64,000 bases of DNA, taken from NCBI RefSeq assembly GCF_040822065.1, contig NZ_CP162005.1:2418001-2482000 (forward strand), written 5' to 3'. Position numbers and translations under genes: made by a program. Positions 19,049 to 27,067 of this stretch are shown in pieces (position 1 is the stretch's first letter; each line of letters starts with the position of its first letter). Origin of the DNA: Pedobacter sp. WC2423 (GTDB lineage: Bacteria; Bacteroidota; Bacteroidia; Sphingobacteriales; Sphingobacteriaceae). Below the pieces are notes generated by a model. That model saw nothing but the letters and a program-made list of their open reading frames with translations. It was not told the origin of the DNA and ran no database searches.

Positions 19049-20065
19049 CTAATTACATTTACCTCCTTTTATATAAATGGTCTGTTTATTTATGGTGTAA
19101 TGAATATCCAGGCTTATCTGAATGGTTTGTAATACTTCATTTAAGCTGACATTATTAAATTTCGCTGTGAGTTTACATCCTTTAAAAGACCGGTCTGTAC
19201 TAATTTTCACTGCATATTTTCGTTCTAAAACTTCAAAAACCTCTTCTACAGGCAATTGATCAAAGACCATTTTACCTTCAGTCCATCCCATAGCAGCCCG
19301 GGCATCTTCCACATTTTCCAGGTGCAGCTGAGCTGAATTACCAACTGCCTTTTGATTTGGCAGCAAGTGAATAGCCGCAGACTGTGTTCCTGCTGAATCT
19401 CTGGAAACGGCAACTTTCCCTGTGAGCACTGTAACTTCAGTTTGATGTCCTTGCCAGGCACGAATATTAAAACTTGTTCCAAGTACGCGCGTCTGAATAT
19501 TTAAACTATGGACTACGAATGGATGCCGGGGATCACGTTTTACTTTAAAGAAGGCTTCTCCTTTAAGCCTGACAGTTCTCAGATCTGCATGATGCAGATT
19601 CTTTGGATAGCTGATACTACTGCCGGAGTTTAACCAGATCTGTGTGCTGTCGGGCAACATCACATTGATCATCTTTCCGGAACCTGCCGACTTTGTAATC
19701 CATGCGATGCTCGTGTGCTGTAAAACTGGTTGCTGTACCTTATAGAATAAAGTGAATAATGTTATTGCAGTAAAAATAGCAGCAGCAGCCAGCCAGAAAT
19801 TAAACTTAATAGTTTTCCGGGGTGCCTCCTCAAGTAAAGAAGCTTGAATACTACTAAAACTTTCTTTCCATTCGTCATTCTCCGGCAGCATCGCGGTATT
19901 TTCCCATAGCCATAAAGCCTGTTCCAGTTCTTGCTGGTGTGCAGGATCTTTACTCAGCCATTCTTGTATCTTTTTCTCCTGCTGTTCGATTTGCTGAACG
20001 TTGTCGCTGGCATGCTCCTTTGCAGATAAATAATCCAATACAAATTTCCAGTTCTCTTGATCCAT
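19049..20065 (-). CDS. FecR-family anti-sigma factor
   Basis: A protein of about 338 residues that spans the inner membrane once. The N-terminal cytoplasmic part (WKFVLDYLSAKEHASDN) has the sigma-binding DUF4880-like helix set; one membrane segment follows (about WLAAAAIFTAITLFTLFY). The periplasmic FecR domain shows LPDSTQIWLNSGSSISYP and VRLKGEAFFKVKRDPRHPFV, and a C-terminal STN-like domain ends the protein. ATG at 20065 is preferred over 20104 because the homologous region begins there. It holds the ECF sigma in check until SusC signals that its ligand is present. It lies between the sigma and susC genes on the same strand. Confidence 0.93.
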   Translation of the reverse strand: MDQENWKFVLDYLSAKEHASDNVQQIEQQEKKIQEWLSKDPAHQQELEQALWLWENTAMLPENDEWKESFSSIQASLLEEAPRKTIKFNFWLAAAAIFTAITLFTLFYKVQQPVLQHTSIAWITKSAGSGKMINVMLPDSTQIWLNSGSSISYPKNLHHADLRTVRLKGEAFFKVKRDPRHPFVVHSLNIQTRVLGTSFNIRAWQGHQTEVTVLTGKVAVSRDSAGTQSAAIHLLPNQKAVGNSAQLHLENVEDARAAMGWTEGKMVFDQLPVEEVFEVLERKYAVKISTDRSFKGCKLTAKFNNVSLNEVLQTIQISLDIHYTINKQTIYIKGGKCN

Positions 20066-20158
20066 TCCTATGCTTTTATAGAAACAAGACAAGAAACCGG
20101 GCATGCATTACGGGCCGTAAAACGTTAACATTACATTAAGAAATAGTTAAGGGTCTTT

Positions 20159-20713
20159 TTACCTGAATTCTGACTCGTTTTTCAGTACCCGCTCTTGCAG
20201 GAACAGAAAACCTCTGGCCAGATGGTCTTCCACTGTTCTAACTGAAATATCCAATAAAGCTGCAATTTCTTTATAGCTAAAGCCATCAATACGATACATA
20301 TAGAAAACTAAACGTCTGCGTTCGGGCATCTGATCAATCAATCTGTATAAAACCCGTTTTCTATCCTTATCCAGGTAAAGCTGAGCAGGATCTGCTGTTT
20401 CATCCAGAATACCAGGTAGTTCCTCTTCTTCCAGGTGCAGAAACTTTACCCGGGAAACCTTATGGTAATTTGTTGAAGCATTTTTTACTGCCCTGAACAG
20501 GTAGGCTTTTTCATTGGAGATCCGGGTCTTATTTTTCCAGATGGCGATAAATACATCATTCAGAATAAGTTGAGCTTCTTCTACGTCTTTTACCAGGTAA
20601 ATCGCATATTTCTTAAGAGTAGGATACATGCGCCGGTAAAGATCCCCGAATGCTTTTCCATCGAAGTTATCTACATGATCTCCGTTAAACCCGGCAGTAT
20701 TGTTTTCGCCCAT
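20159..20713 (-). CDS. ECF-type RNA polymerase sigma factor (Bacteroides FecI-like)
   Basis: A sigma-70 family ECF factor of about 184 residues. Region 2 is visible as FGDLYRRMYPTLKKYAIYLV plus DVFIAIWKNKTRI. Region 4 is seen as LPERRR-like MPERRRLVFYMYRIDG followed by the helix-turn-helix FSYKEIAALLDISVRTVEDH. I chose ATG at 20713 (MGENN) over 20761 because the extra 16 residues do not fit the family. It should drive the SusCD-phosphatase operon when released by FecR. The distance to fecR is 93 bases. Confidence 0.92.
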   Translation of the reverse strand: MGENNTAGFNGDHVDNFDGKAFGDLYRRMYPTLKKYAIYLVKDVEEAQLILNDVFIAIWKNKTRISNEKAYLFRAVKNASTNYHKVSRVKFLHLEEEELPGILDETADPAQLYLDKDRKRVLYRLIDQMPERRRLVFYMYRIDGFSYKEIAALLDISVRTVEDHLARGFLFLQERVLKNESEFR

Positions 20714-20914
20714 AAAATATGGAGCAAAATTAGAGCTGCCAAATGATTGACGTATTAACAAAATGTTAAATGAAACAGCGAATTAAATTCAGCAGCGGGA
20801 AAGAAAAATGAATGTATTAATTAGGTGACCGGGATTGTCTGGTTGGAGGAAATAATTTAGCTTTAATGATTTAGCAAATGAACCTATAATACTTTCAACC
20901 AGAACCAATCCATT

Positions 20915-22327
20915 ATGAAAAGACCTGACCAGTTTTTATTCTCTGTCCTGCTGCTCATTTTTATCCCTGTACTTTCATGGGCACAAAATAAGCCCTTATC
21001 CAAAGCAAAAGACCTAACCAGCTTACAACAAGACTTTGTCGACCTGCGTTTTGGAATGTTTATCCATTATAATATCCCGACCTACATGGATGAAGACTGG
21101 CCTGATCCGGATGCGTCACCTGCAATCTTTAATCCTAAAAAACTCGATTGTGAACAATGGGCGAAAGCCGCAAAATCTGCAAACATGACTTATGGCTGTT
21201 TAACGACTAAACACCACAGTGGGTTCGCCATCTGGGATACAAAAACTACGGATTATAATGTCATGAATAGCCCATTGAAAAGAGACGTAGTTAAAGAATA
21301 TGTGAATGCTTTCAGGAAAAACGGGTTGAAAGTGATGTTATATTACTCCATTTTAGATACACACCATAAATTAAGGCCAAACCTGATTACGCCGGAACAT
21401 ATAAAAATGATAAAGGCACAATTGACAGAGCTACTAACCAATTATGGTGAGATCAACGCCTTGATTATTGACGGATGGGATGCCCCATGGTCAAGAATAT
21501 CATATGATGATGTTCCGTTTGAAGAAATTTATACTTTGATTAAATCTATCCAGCCAAACTGTTTGGTAATGGATCTGAATGCCGCTAAATATCCTTCAGA
21601 AGCATTATACTATACTGATATCAAATCATACGAACAGGGTGCAGGCCAGCATATCTCTAAAGAAACCAATCAACTGCCAGCCCTTTCTTGTTTACCATTA
21701 CAGCAAAACTGGTTCTGGAAAACATCTTTTCCAACAACACCAGTAAAAGATGCGTTTAAAATGGTGAATGACAACATCATCCCTTTCAATAATGCGTATT
21801 GTAATTTCATTCTGAATGTGGCACCAAACCGTGACGGATTAATTGATGATAACGCATTGTCGGCCTTAAAAGAAATAGGAAAAGCCTGGAAGAATGAAGG
21901 AGCTACGCAGCAACTGCCCACAGCAGATGCGCCAATAATTTCTCCAAATCTGGCTAAAAACCAACCTGCTGACGGAAGCTGGAGTGATGATATGAATATT
22001 ATGGATTTTGCAAATGACGACAACTTCAGCACCACCTGGAAGGTTAATTCAAGAGTGGAGAAACCATGGTATGAAGTTGAATTCAGAAAAGAGAAAGCCT
22101 TTAATATGGTGGTGATTGCGGATAAAACTCCAGTAACCATTAAAAAGTATAAATTAGAATATCGTTTAGACGGCGTATGGCATACCATATTTTCTGGAGA
22201 GAACACGCATAAAATAAAGGTTCACCGTTTTGATACCGTTTATGGTGACAAAGTGAGAATTCAGGTAGAAAATACCGGTTCAACAGTTGAAATCGCAGAA
22301 TTTGGTATATTTAACGAAAGAAGATAA
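20915..22327 (+). CDS. GH29 alpha-L-fucosidase with C-terminal F5/8-type domain
   Basis: A 470-residue secreted enzyme (signal peptide residues 1-23). The catalytic barrel shows RFGMFIHYN, the fucose-binding TKHHSGFAIWDT, and LIIDGWD with the likely nucleophile Asp186; GH29 enzymes cleave terminal alpha-L-fucose. The order and spacing are typical of the family. The last ~130 residues resemble a coagulation factor 5/8 C-type carbohydrate-binding domain (FANDDNFSTTWKV, WYEVEF, YKLEYRLDGVW). It is a single gene with a very strong terminator, divergent from the sigma factor gene 200 bases away. Confidence 0.9.
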   Translation: MKRPDQFLFSVLLLIFIPVLSWAQNKPLSKAKDLTSLQQDFVDLRFGMFIHYNIPTYMDEDWPDPDASPAIFNPKKLDCEQWAKAAKSANMTYGCLTTKHHSGFAIWDTKTTDYNVMNSPLKRDVVKEYVNAFRKNGLKVMLYYSILDTHHKLRPNLITPEHIKMIKAQLTELLTNYGEINALIIDGWDAPWSRISYDDVPFEEIYTLIKSIQPNCLVMDLNAAKYPSEALYYTDIKSYEQGAGQHISKETNQLPALSCLPLQQNWFWKTSFPTTPVKDAFKMVNDNIIPFNNAYCNFILNVAPNRDGLIDDNALSALKEIGKAWKNEGATQQLPTADAPIISPNLAKNQPADGSWSDDMNIMDFANDDNFSTTWKVNSRVEKPWYEVEFRKEKAFNMVVIADKTPVTIKKYKLEYRLDGVWHTIFSGENTHKIKVHRFDTVYGDKVRIQVENTGSTVEIAEFGIFNERR

Positions 22328-22328
22328 A

Positions 22329-22393
22329 CAGTTTAACAGCTGTATCGTATTCAAATCAGGTAAAGATTTGAATACGATACAGCTGTTAAACTG
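22329..22393 (+). terminator. Long perfect inverted repeat after the fucosidase
   Basis: A perfect 29-bp stem (22329-22357 with 22365-22393) and a 7-base loop begins 2 bases after the stop codon. It is followed by a moderate T-rich run (GTCTTTTAACCCTTTT). It most likely ends fucosidase transcription. The stem is longer than most terminators here. Confidence 0.75.
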
Positions 22394-22424
22394 ATCAATA
22401 GTCTTTTAACCCTTTTATATTCCG

Positions 22425-22432
22425 TACCTTTG
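22425..22432 (+). promoter_or_regulatory. -7 box TACCTTTG
   Basis: A perfect match to the Bacteroidota -7 element TAnnTTTG. It lies 22 bases before ATG 22454 and overlaps a TTG at 22430, which argues that translation starts at 22454. No clear -33 element was seen. Confidence 0.5.
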
Positions 22433-22453
22433 CCAATTAAATGGATATTTGAT

Positions 22454-22729
22454 ATGAAAGACTATAGTGATATGATTAACAGCGACAAGAATTCTGGCAA
22501 GATTAAAGATCTTGAGGATGCATTGAATGGCGTTGAAGTAACTTACTCTCGTTGGCTGGTTAATCGTGAAAATATTCATACGGGTGAGAAACCAGATAGA
22601 TTAGGAAATTATTTCCGTTATTTTTATGATGAAAACGGTATTCAATTTTATGTAAAAGACGCACTTCCTATTGATATAAAGAACGCGTGCTGGTCTGCTT
22701 TCAGAGGCATCTTTGTGAATAAGCAATAA
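22454..22729 (+). CDS. Small conserved-looking protein of unknown function
   Basis: A 91-residue soluble protein with an N-terminal helix and a compact alpha/beta second half (LGNYFRYFYDENGIQFYVKD). It has no signal peptide or metal motif. The segment EVTYSRWLVNRENIHTG looks like a folded core, so the gene is probably real. The ATG at 22454 is used because a promoter -7 box covers the upstream TTG. I do not recognise the family and the neighbours are unrelated. Confidence 0.65.
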   Translation: MKDYSDMINSDKNSGKIKDLEDALNGVEVTYSRWLVNRENIHTGEKPDRLGNYFRYFYDENGIQFYVKDALPIDIKNACWSAFRGIFVNKQ

Positions 22730-22877
22730 TTCAGAGTATTTAACTTAATAGCTAAAATGGCAAAGGAGAAGATTTATCATCTCCGCCATTTGTATCAAAC
22801 CGGATCGCATACTGCTCACGGTCCCCTTCAATATTCATTGGAAATAGAAAACCAGCTATCAATAAAGTATCAATTGA

Positions 22878-23456
22878 TCACAGCCAGCTTTTATTTCTTA
22901 TCCAGTAAAAAACAGATCCCAGGGTAATCAATACCAGCAAAGCAGGTAGCCATACACTTAATTTTAAGGTTTCCTTTTCTTTAAAAGTTTGTTCAGCTTC
23001 AGTCTTGTTCGTATTTAAACTATGCTCATTTTTCTTTGATAGTACAGTCAGGTTCTTTTGTATAACTGTCTCTTTATCAATTTTCAACTGGATTACCTGC
23101 TCTTTGATCAAAGCTTTGGCCGAAAGTTTTTTCGTTACAGGATTTAAGATTAAACTGACTTCTGCAAGCGGGCTTTTAATAGCCATTACTCCGTTAACCA
23201 GCTCATCGAAATCAATATAAGTGTCTGTGGTAATCACTTGTTGAGGAATAACCAGTATGGTATCGGCTTTTTCTCTGATGGTAGTTAATGAATGATCCAT
23301 TGTTAAACTCAATGTATCTTTTTTAGTTTGCTGAACAGTTTCCTGTTTAATCTTTTCTGTTGCCTGAAATACGTGACGGGAAGTTCCGCATCCCGATAAG
23401 ACGATAAGCGATGAAAGGATGAACAGGGAAAATGTTTTCGGGTGTATATTTTTCAT
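22878..23456 (-). CDS. u-spanin-like protein: lipobox plus C-terminal membrane segment
   Basis: A 192-residue protein with two membrane anchors. The N-terminus is a signal peptide ending in lipobox LSGC (Cys23), for outer-membrane attachment. The C-terminus is a single membrane segment (about residues 168-185, LPALLVLITLGSVFYW) followed by basic residues. The ~140 residues between are strand- then coil-like (TVIQKNLTVLSKKNEHS, NKTEAEQTFKEKETLK). Lipid anchor plus C-terminal membrane helix is the layout of unimolecular spanins (as in phage T1 gp11), which fuse outer and inner membrane at lysis. It is the last gene downstream of a muramidase. Topology is seen; spanin function is inferred. Confidence 0.6.
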   Translation of the reverse strand: MKNIHPKTFSLFILSSLIVLSGCGTSRHVFQATEKIKQETVQQTKKDTLSLTMDHSLTTIREKADTILVIPQQVITTDTYIDFDELVNGVMAIKSPLAEVSLILNPVTKKLSAKALIKEQVIQLKIDKETVIQKNLTVLSKKNEHSLNTNKTEAEQTFKEKETLKLSVWLPALLVLITLGSVFYWIRNKSWL

Positions 23457-23506
23457 AAGGATGTATTTGTTATTTAATTTGATAGTCTATGTGATAAGCT
23501 AATAGT

Positions 23507-23590
23507 CAAACCGGTGCAGGTTATTAAAATATAAAGTTCCCGGGGTTATTCCCTCTGCGCTTATATTGAATATTCCTGACCGGATGAACT
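23507..23590 (-). repeat. Downstream element, copy 1
   Basis: This stretch after the first beta-helix gene closely matches 25015-25102 after the second. Shared parts include CCGGGGTT, CCCTCTGCGC and GACCGGATGAACT. The ends contain complementary CCGGT and ACCGG, so the RNA could fold. It shows that the duplication included the 3' flank. Confidence 0.6.
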
Positions 23591-23617
23591 AATTTTTAAC
23601 AGGTATTATTTGATAGT

Positions 23618-24949
23618 TTATTGTGCACCAACTCCAGGTATCAACGAGAGAAAAGTAACTGTATCTGCAACCGCCGCCTCTTGTGAAGGGAAGTATTGGT
23701 TATTCTCATTGCGGATCATTTCCGGGCCGCCCATATTGATCATATCTCCTATTGGACGGGATTGATCCTGTCTGTACATTTCAAAACCAAGGTTATTGTA
23801 ATATTCCAGTGTACCACCAGTATTATACAGATCAATCAATACCCCATCCCAATCATGGGATCTGTTTAAATGACCAGCAGTATTGTTATATACTTGTGCA
23901 TTGGCAGGTTTAACTCTTGAAGGAAAGGCTGCGAAATAATCCTGTATTTCCGGAGTAGCCTGAAGCTCAAAGGCAGAATATTTCCAACTGTTCCAAACGA
24001 TATTATTATAGATCGAAATATTTTTAGCTTCATTACCATAGGATACACCCCAGGCACGAATTGCATTCCCCTGGTGATTCGTAACCTTATTGTCATGGAA
24101 AGATCCATTACCAATCATATGGAAAATACCATTGTGATATCCATTTGGAGCATTTGGATCATCATATCTTGTATTGATATTATCAATGATATTTCCGGCA
24201 ACTTCATAACCATCAACCTGTCCAACATAAGCTACATTTCCAATACCCGGGCAATTCTTAACTATACAATTCAGGAACTTAAAGTTTCGCATCAGATTCA
24301 AAATTCCTTCCGCTGCAAATCCACCATCGCAATGAAACCCGCTACTGGTGTTTTCAAAAGTTAGTCTCTCTAATTTCCAGTCTTTAGACGTAGATTCATC
24401 GGTACCATCATACACTCCTTTATAATGATAAGAAATGGTATAGTCGCCTATATTTTTAAAGCTGATATCATGCAGATAAACACCATTGCTATGGTATTCA
24501 ATAGAAATAGCGCGGTAAGGCTGGTCAGTAATCGACACTCCCCATAACTCGAAATTGTCTGCCTGACCAATATCAATAGCTCCGCCTTTCATAATTACTC
24601 CCGTTGCATCCATTCTGACATTTGTTGCTTTTTCAACATAGATGTAATCGTAATTTCCCGGAACAATCTTTACATTGGTATTGGCAAGCGGCTCCAGGAT
24701 CAGCTGCCCTGAACCTGTACCTATGCTTACAAACTCAGGGTCTACTGGTGGAATTACCGGCGGCACAATTGCCGTTGCATAAGCCTTTTGAAAATCTGTG
24801 CTTGTGATGGAAGGTGCTGCAACTTTACCATCCGAATAAATGATGATATTACCTTTCACCGTGTAAGTAATGGTCTGACCGTTTACTGTAATAGAACCTG
24901 TTTGATCTTGTGCAGCTAATACTGCTTCTTGTGCTGTGAATTGATTCAT
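23618..24949 (-). CDS. Parallel beta-helix protein, duplicate copy A
   Basis: A 443-residue protein. Residues 1-60 form a small strand-rich domain (AVLAAQDQTGSITVNGQTI, YTVKGNIIIYSDGKV) that is nearly identical in the neighbouring paralogue. A short Pro-rich linker follows, then a right-handed parallel beta helix with repeated coils such as NFELWGVSITDQPYRAISI and GNGSFHDNKVTNHQGNAIRA. This fold occurs in pectate-lyase-like enzymes and phage tail spikes. No signal peptide is present. It lies in a cluster with a muramidase and membrane proteins, so a phage-type spike, depolymerase or receptor-binding role is possible. Catalytic residues are not identified. Confidence 0.75.
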   Translation of the reverse strand: MNQFTAQEAVLAAQDQTGSITVNGQTITYTVKGNIIIYSDGKVAAPSITSTDFQKAYATAIVPPVIPPVDPEFVSIGTGSGQLILEPLANTNVKIVPGNYDYIYVEKATNVRMDATGVIMKGGAIDIGQADNFELWGVSITDQPYRAISIEYHSNGVYLHDISFKNIGDYTISYHYKGVYDGTDESTSKDWKLERLTFENTSSGFHCDGGFAAEGILNLMRNFKFLNCIVKNCPGIGNVAYVGQVDGYEVAGNIIDNINTRYDDPNAPNGYHNGIFHMIGNGSFHDNKVTNHQGNAIRAWGVSYGNEAKNISIYNNIVWNSWKYSAFELQATPEIQDYFAAFPSRVKPANAQVYNNTAGHLNRSHDWDGVLIDLYNTGGTLEYYNNLGFEMYRQDQSRPIGDMINMGGPEMIRNENNQYFPSQEAAVADTVTFLSLIPGVGAQ

Positions 24950-25014
24950 AATTGTTTTTTTATAGAGTGGATGATTTGAAATTTATTTTTGTTTACTTAT
25001 GTAATAGATTGCTG

Positions 25015-25102
25015 ATCAAACCGGTACAGGTCATCGGAATACAATGCTTCCGGGGTTTTTCCCTCTGCGCAATAGCTTTCCGTATCCCCGACCGGATGAA
25101 CT
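25015..25102 (-). repeat. Downstream element, copy 2
   Basis: Second copy of the element described at 23507-23590, placed the same way after the second beta-helix gene. The conserved core reads, on the minus strand, GCGCAGAGGG followed by AACCCCGG. Confidence 0.6.
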
Positions 25103-25109
25103 GATTTAA

Positions 25110-26453
25110 TTATTGTGCACCAACACCCGGTAAAAGTGAAACGAAACTGACCGTATCGGCTACCGCTTGCTGATGAGAAGGGAAATAATGGTTATTCTCA
25201 TTACGGATCATATCCGGGCCGCCCATATTGATCATATCATCTACCGGCCGGGATGAATTCTCCCTATACATTTCAAAACCAAGGTTGTTGTAAAATTCAA
25301 GCGTACCACCAGTTTGATACAAGTCAATCATTACCCCTTCCCAGTCATGAGATCTGTTTAAAAGACCAGCAGTATTATTGTATACTTTTGCATTGGCTGG
25401 CTTCATTCGCGAAGGATATGTTTCCATGTAAGTAAACATTTCCGGGAAAACCTGTAATTCAAAAGCAGAGTATTTCCAGCTATTCCAAACAATGTTATTA
25501 TAGATCAGTATATTTTTGGTTTCAGTACCAAAAGAAGCTCCCCATGCACGAATTGCATTTCCCTGGTGATTGGTAACTTTATTATCATGGAAAGAACCGT
25601 TTCCAATGACATGGAAAAGACCATTATGATAACCATTTGGAGCATTAGGATCATTATACAGGGTATTGACATTATCAATTGTATTCCAGGCAATTTCATA
25701 GTCTTCCACCGCGCCCAGATAAACAACATCTGAAATTTCAGGACAATTTTTAACTGTACAGTGAATGAATTTAAAGTTTCGCATCAGGCTCTCAATTCCG
25801 GCATCATTAAATCCGCCTCCGCCACTAAAAGCTAAACCAGTATTTTCGAAAGTAAGGCGCTCAAATTTCCAGTCCTTAGAAACTGTACTGTCTGTACCAT
25901 CATATATCGTTTTATCTTCATAAGCAATGGTATAATTACCTACATTTTTAAAACTGAGATCATGCAGATAAATACCATTACTCTGGCTTTTAATAGAAAG
26001 AGCGCGGTAAGACTGGTCAATAACCGACGCCCCCCATAATTCTAAGTTGTCTGCCTGGCCAATATCAATAGATCCGCCTTGCAGGATTACTCCTGTTGCA
26101 TCCATTCTGACATTAGTCGCTTTTTCGACATAGATGTAATCATAATTACCCGGAACAATCTTTACATTGGTATTGGCAAGTGGTTCCAGGATCAGCTGGC
26201 CCGAACCCGTACCTATACTTACGAAATCAGGATCTGCAGGAGGGTCTACTGGTGGAGTTACTGGCGGCACAATTGCCGTTGCATAAGCCAATTGAAAATC
26301 TGTGCTTGTAATAGAAGGTGCTGCAACTTTACCATCCGAATAAATGATAATATTACCCTTTACCGTATAAGTAATGACCTGGCCGTTTACAGTAATGGAA
26401 CCTGTTTGATCTTGTGCAGCTAATACTGCTTCTTGTGTTGTGAATTGACTCAT
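25110..26453 (-). CDS. Parallel beta-helix protein, duplicate copy B
   Basis: A 447-residue paralogue of the gene at 23618-24949, same strand and domain order: N-terminal strand domain (nearly identical, MSQFTTQEAVLAAQDQTGSI), linker (VPPVTPPVDPPADPDF, four residues longer), beta helix with GQADNLELWGASVIDQSYRA and a matching C-terminal ADTVSFVSLLPGVGAQ. Divergence is concentrated in the middle of the helix (loops around residues 190-260), which suggests selection for altered surface binding after duplication. No signal peptide. It is probably cotranscribed after the muramidase and small membrane proteins. Confidence 0.75.
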   Translation of the reverse strand: MSQFTTQEAVLAAQDQTGSITVNGQVITYTVKGNIIIYSDGKVAAPSITSTDFQLAYATAIVPPVTPPVDPPADPDFVSIGTGSGQLILEPLANTNVKIVPGNYDYIYVEKATNVRMDATGVILQGGSIDIGQADNLELWGASVIDQSYRALSIKSQSNGIYLHDLSFKNVGNYTIAYEDKTIYDGTDSTVSKDWKFERLTFENTGLAFSGGGGFNDAGIESLMRNFKFIHCTVKNCPEISDVVYLGAVEDYEIAWNTIDNVNTLYNDPNAPNGYHNGLFHVIGNGSFHDNKVTNHQGNAIRAWGASFGTETKNILIYNNIVWNSWKYSAFELQVFPEMFTYMETYPSRMKPANAKVYNNTAGLLNRSHDWEGVMIDLYQTGGTLEFYNNLGFEMYRENSSRPVDDMINMGGPDMIRNENNHYFPSHQQAVADTVSFVSLLPGVGAQ

Positions 26454-26456
26454 AAT

Positions 26457-26678
26457 TTAATTGTTTTTTTTTATATAATTGATTGTGTAAAATTTCTGTT
26501 TGTCCGCTAACTGCTTCAGGAGTTCATTCAACTCATCCACTGAATTATTAATACTATCCAATTTGGAACTCACCGGATAATCAGGGGGTTTTATAAATTC
26601 TATTTTTTCCGGGGGAGCCCTTGTTGACAGCATACCAGTGAGGAACAGTAATCCGAGCAGAACCAAAAGCTTTTTCAT
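26457..26678 (-). CDS. Small exported protein in the lysis-like cluster
   Basis: A 73-residue protein with an N-terminal hydrophobic segment (KKLLVLLGLLFLTGML) that is either a signal peptide or an anchor, and a helical, heptad-like tail (NNSVDELNELLKQLADKQK). There is no lipobox Cys. It overlaps the preceding gene by 4 bases (stop/start overlap), indicating translational coupling. Its size and layout recall small phage periplasmic or spanin-like proteins, but no family was recognised. Confidence 0.6.
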   Translation of the reverse strand: MKKLLVLLGLLFLTGMLSTRAPPEKIEFIKPPDYPVSSKLDSINNSVDELNELLKQLADKQKFYTINYIKKNN

Positions 26679-27067
26679 CTCTCCTTATTTTCATTAATAT
26701 ATCTCCTGACCGATTCTACTGTTCCATTTAAATGGATTAAAGAAGTATCCAGTTTCTTGTTATTACTATCCTGCTGTTCCTTATAAGGCGCAAGCTGCCT
26801 GGGTAATTCCTGCCGTACGCCTTTTTCCACAGCCAGGTTGATCTTCTCGTTCAGCGAGGTGATGTCTTTTATCCGAAGCCGGTTCATCTCATTCAGGGCA
26901 CTATATTGCCAAAAGTTCATCGCGACCGACAGCAGGAGCATCGTTGCAAAAGGGTTCTGCTGAACAGCGGTAAACAACCGGTCAAACATTCTTTCAATCC
27001 ATGCGGCTTTTCTGTCTATCATGTCTTGTGTTTCTGCTGGTGGATTTTGTATTTCTTCCATGATCAT
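26675..27067 (-). CDS. Single-span membrane coiled-coil protein, holin-like candidate
   Basis: A 130-residue protein with an amphipathic N-terminal part (MIDRKAAWIERMFDRLFTAV), one membrane segment (about residues 38-57, PFATMLLLSVAMNFWQYSAL) and a long helical periplasmic or cytoplasmic tail with coiled-coil character ending in ETVESVRRY-like VESVRRYINENKER. It directly follows the muramidase gene (the two share base 27067) and is coupled to the next small gene. In phage lysis cassettes this position is held by holins or inner-membrane spanins. The assignment is contextual, since one membrane segment alone is not diagnostic. Confidence 0.62.
   Translation of the reverse strand: MIMEEIQNPPAETQDMIDRKAAWIERMFDRLFTAVQQNPFATMLLLSVAMNFWQYSALNEMNRLRIKDITSLNEKINLAVEKGVRQELPRQLAPYKEQQDSNNKKLDTSLIHLNGTVESVRRYINENKER

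Noticed and set aside
20714..20761. Extended N-terminus of the ECF sigma factor
   Set aside because: The added residues do not belong to sigma region 2 and ATG 20713 is well placed.
21670..22206. 178-codon open frame antisense to the fucosidase
   Set aside because: Overlaps the well-supported GH29 gene and shows no protein-like motif.
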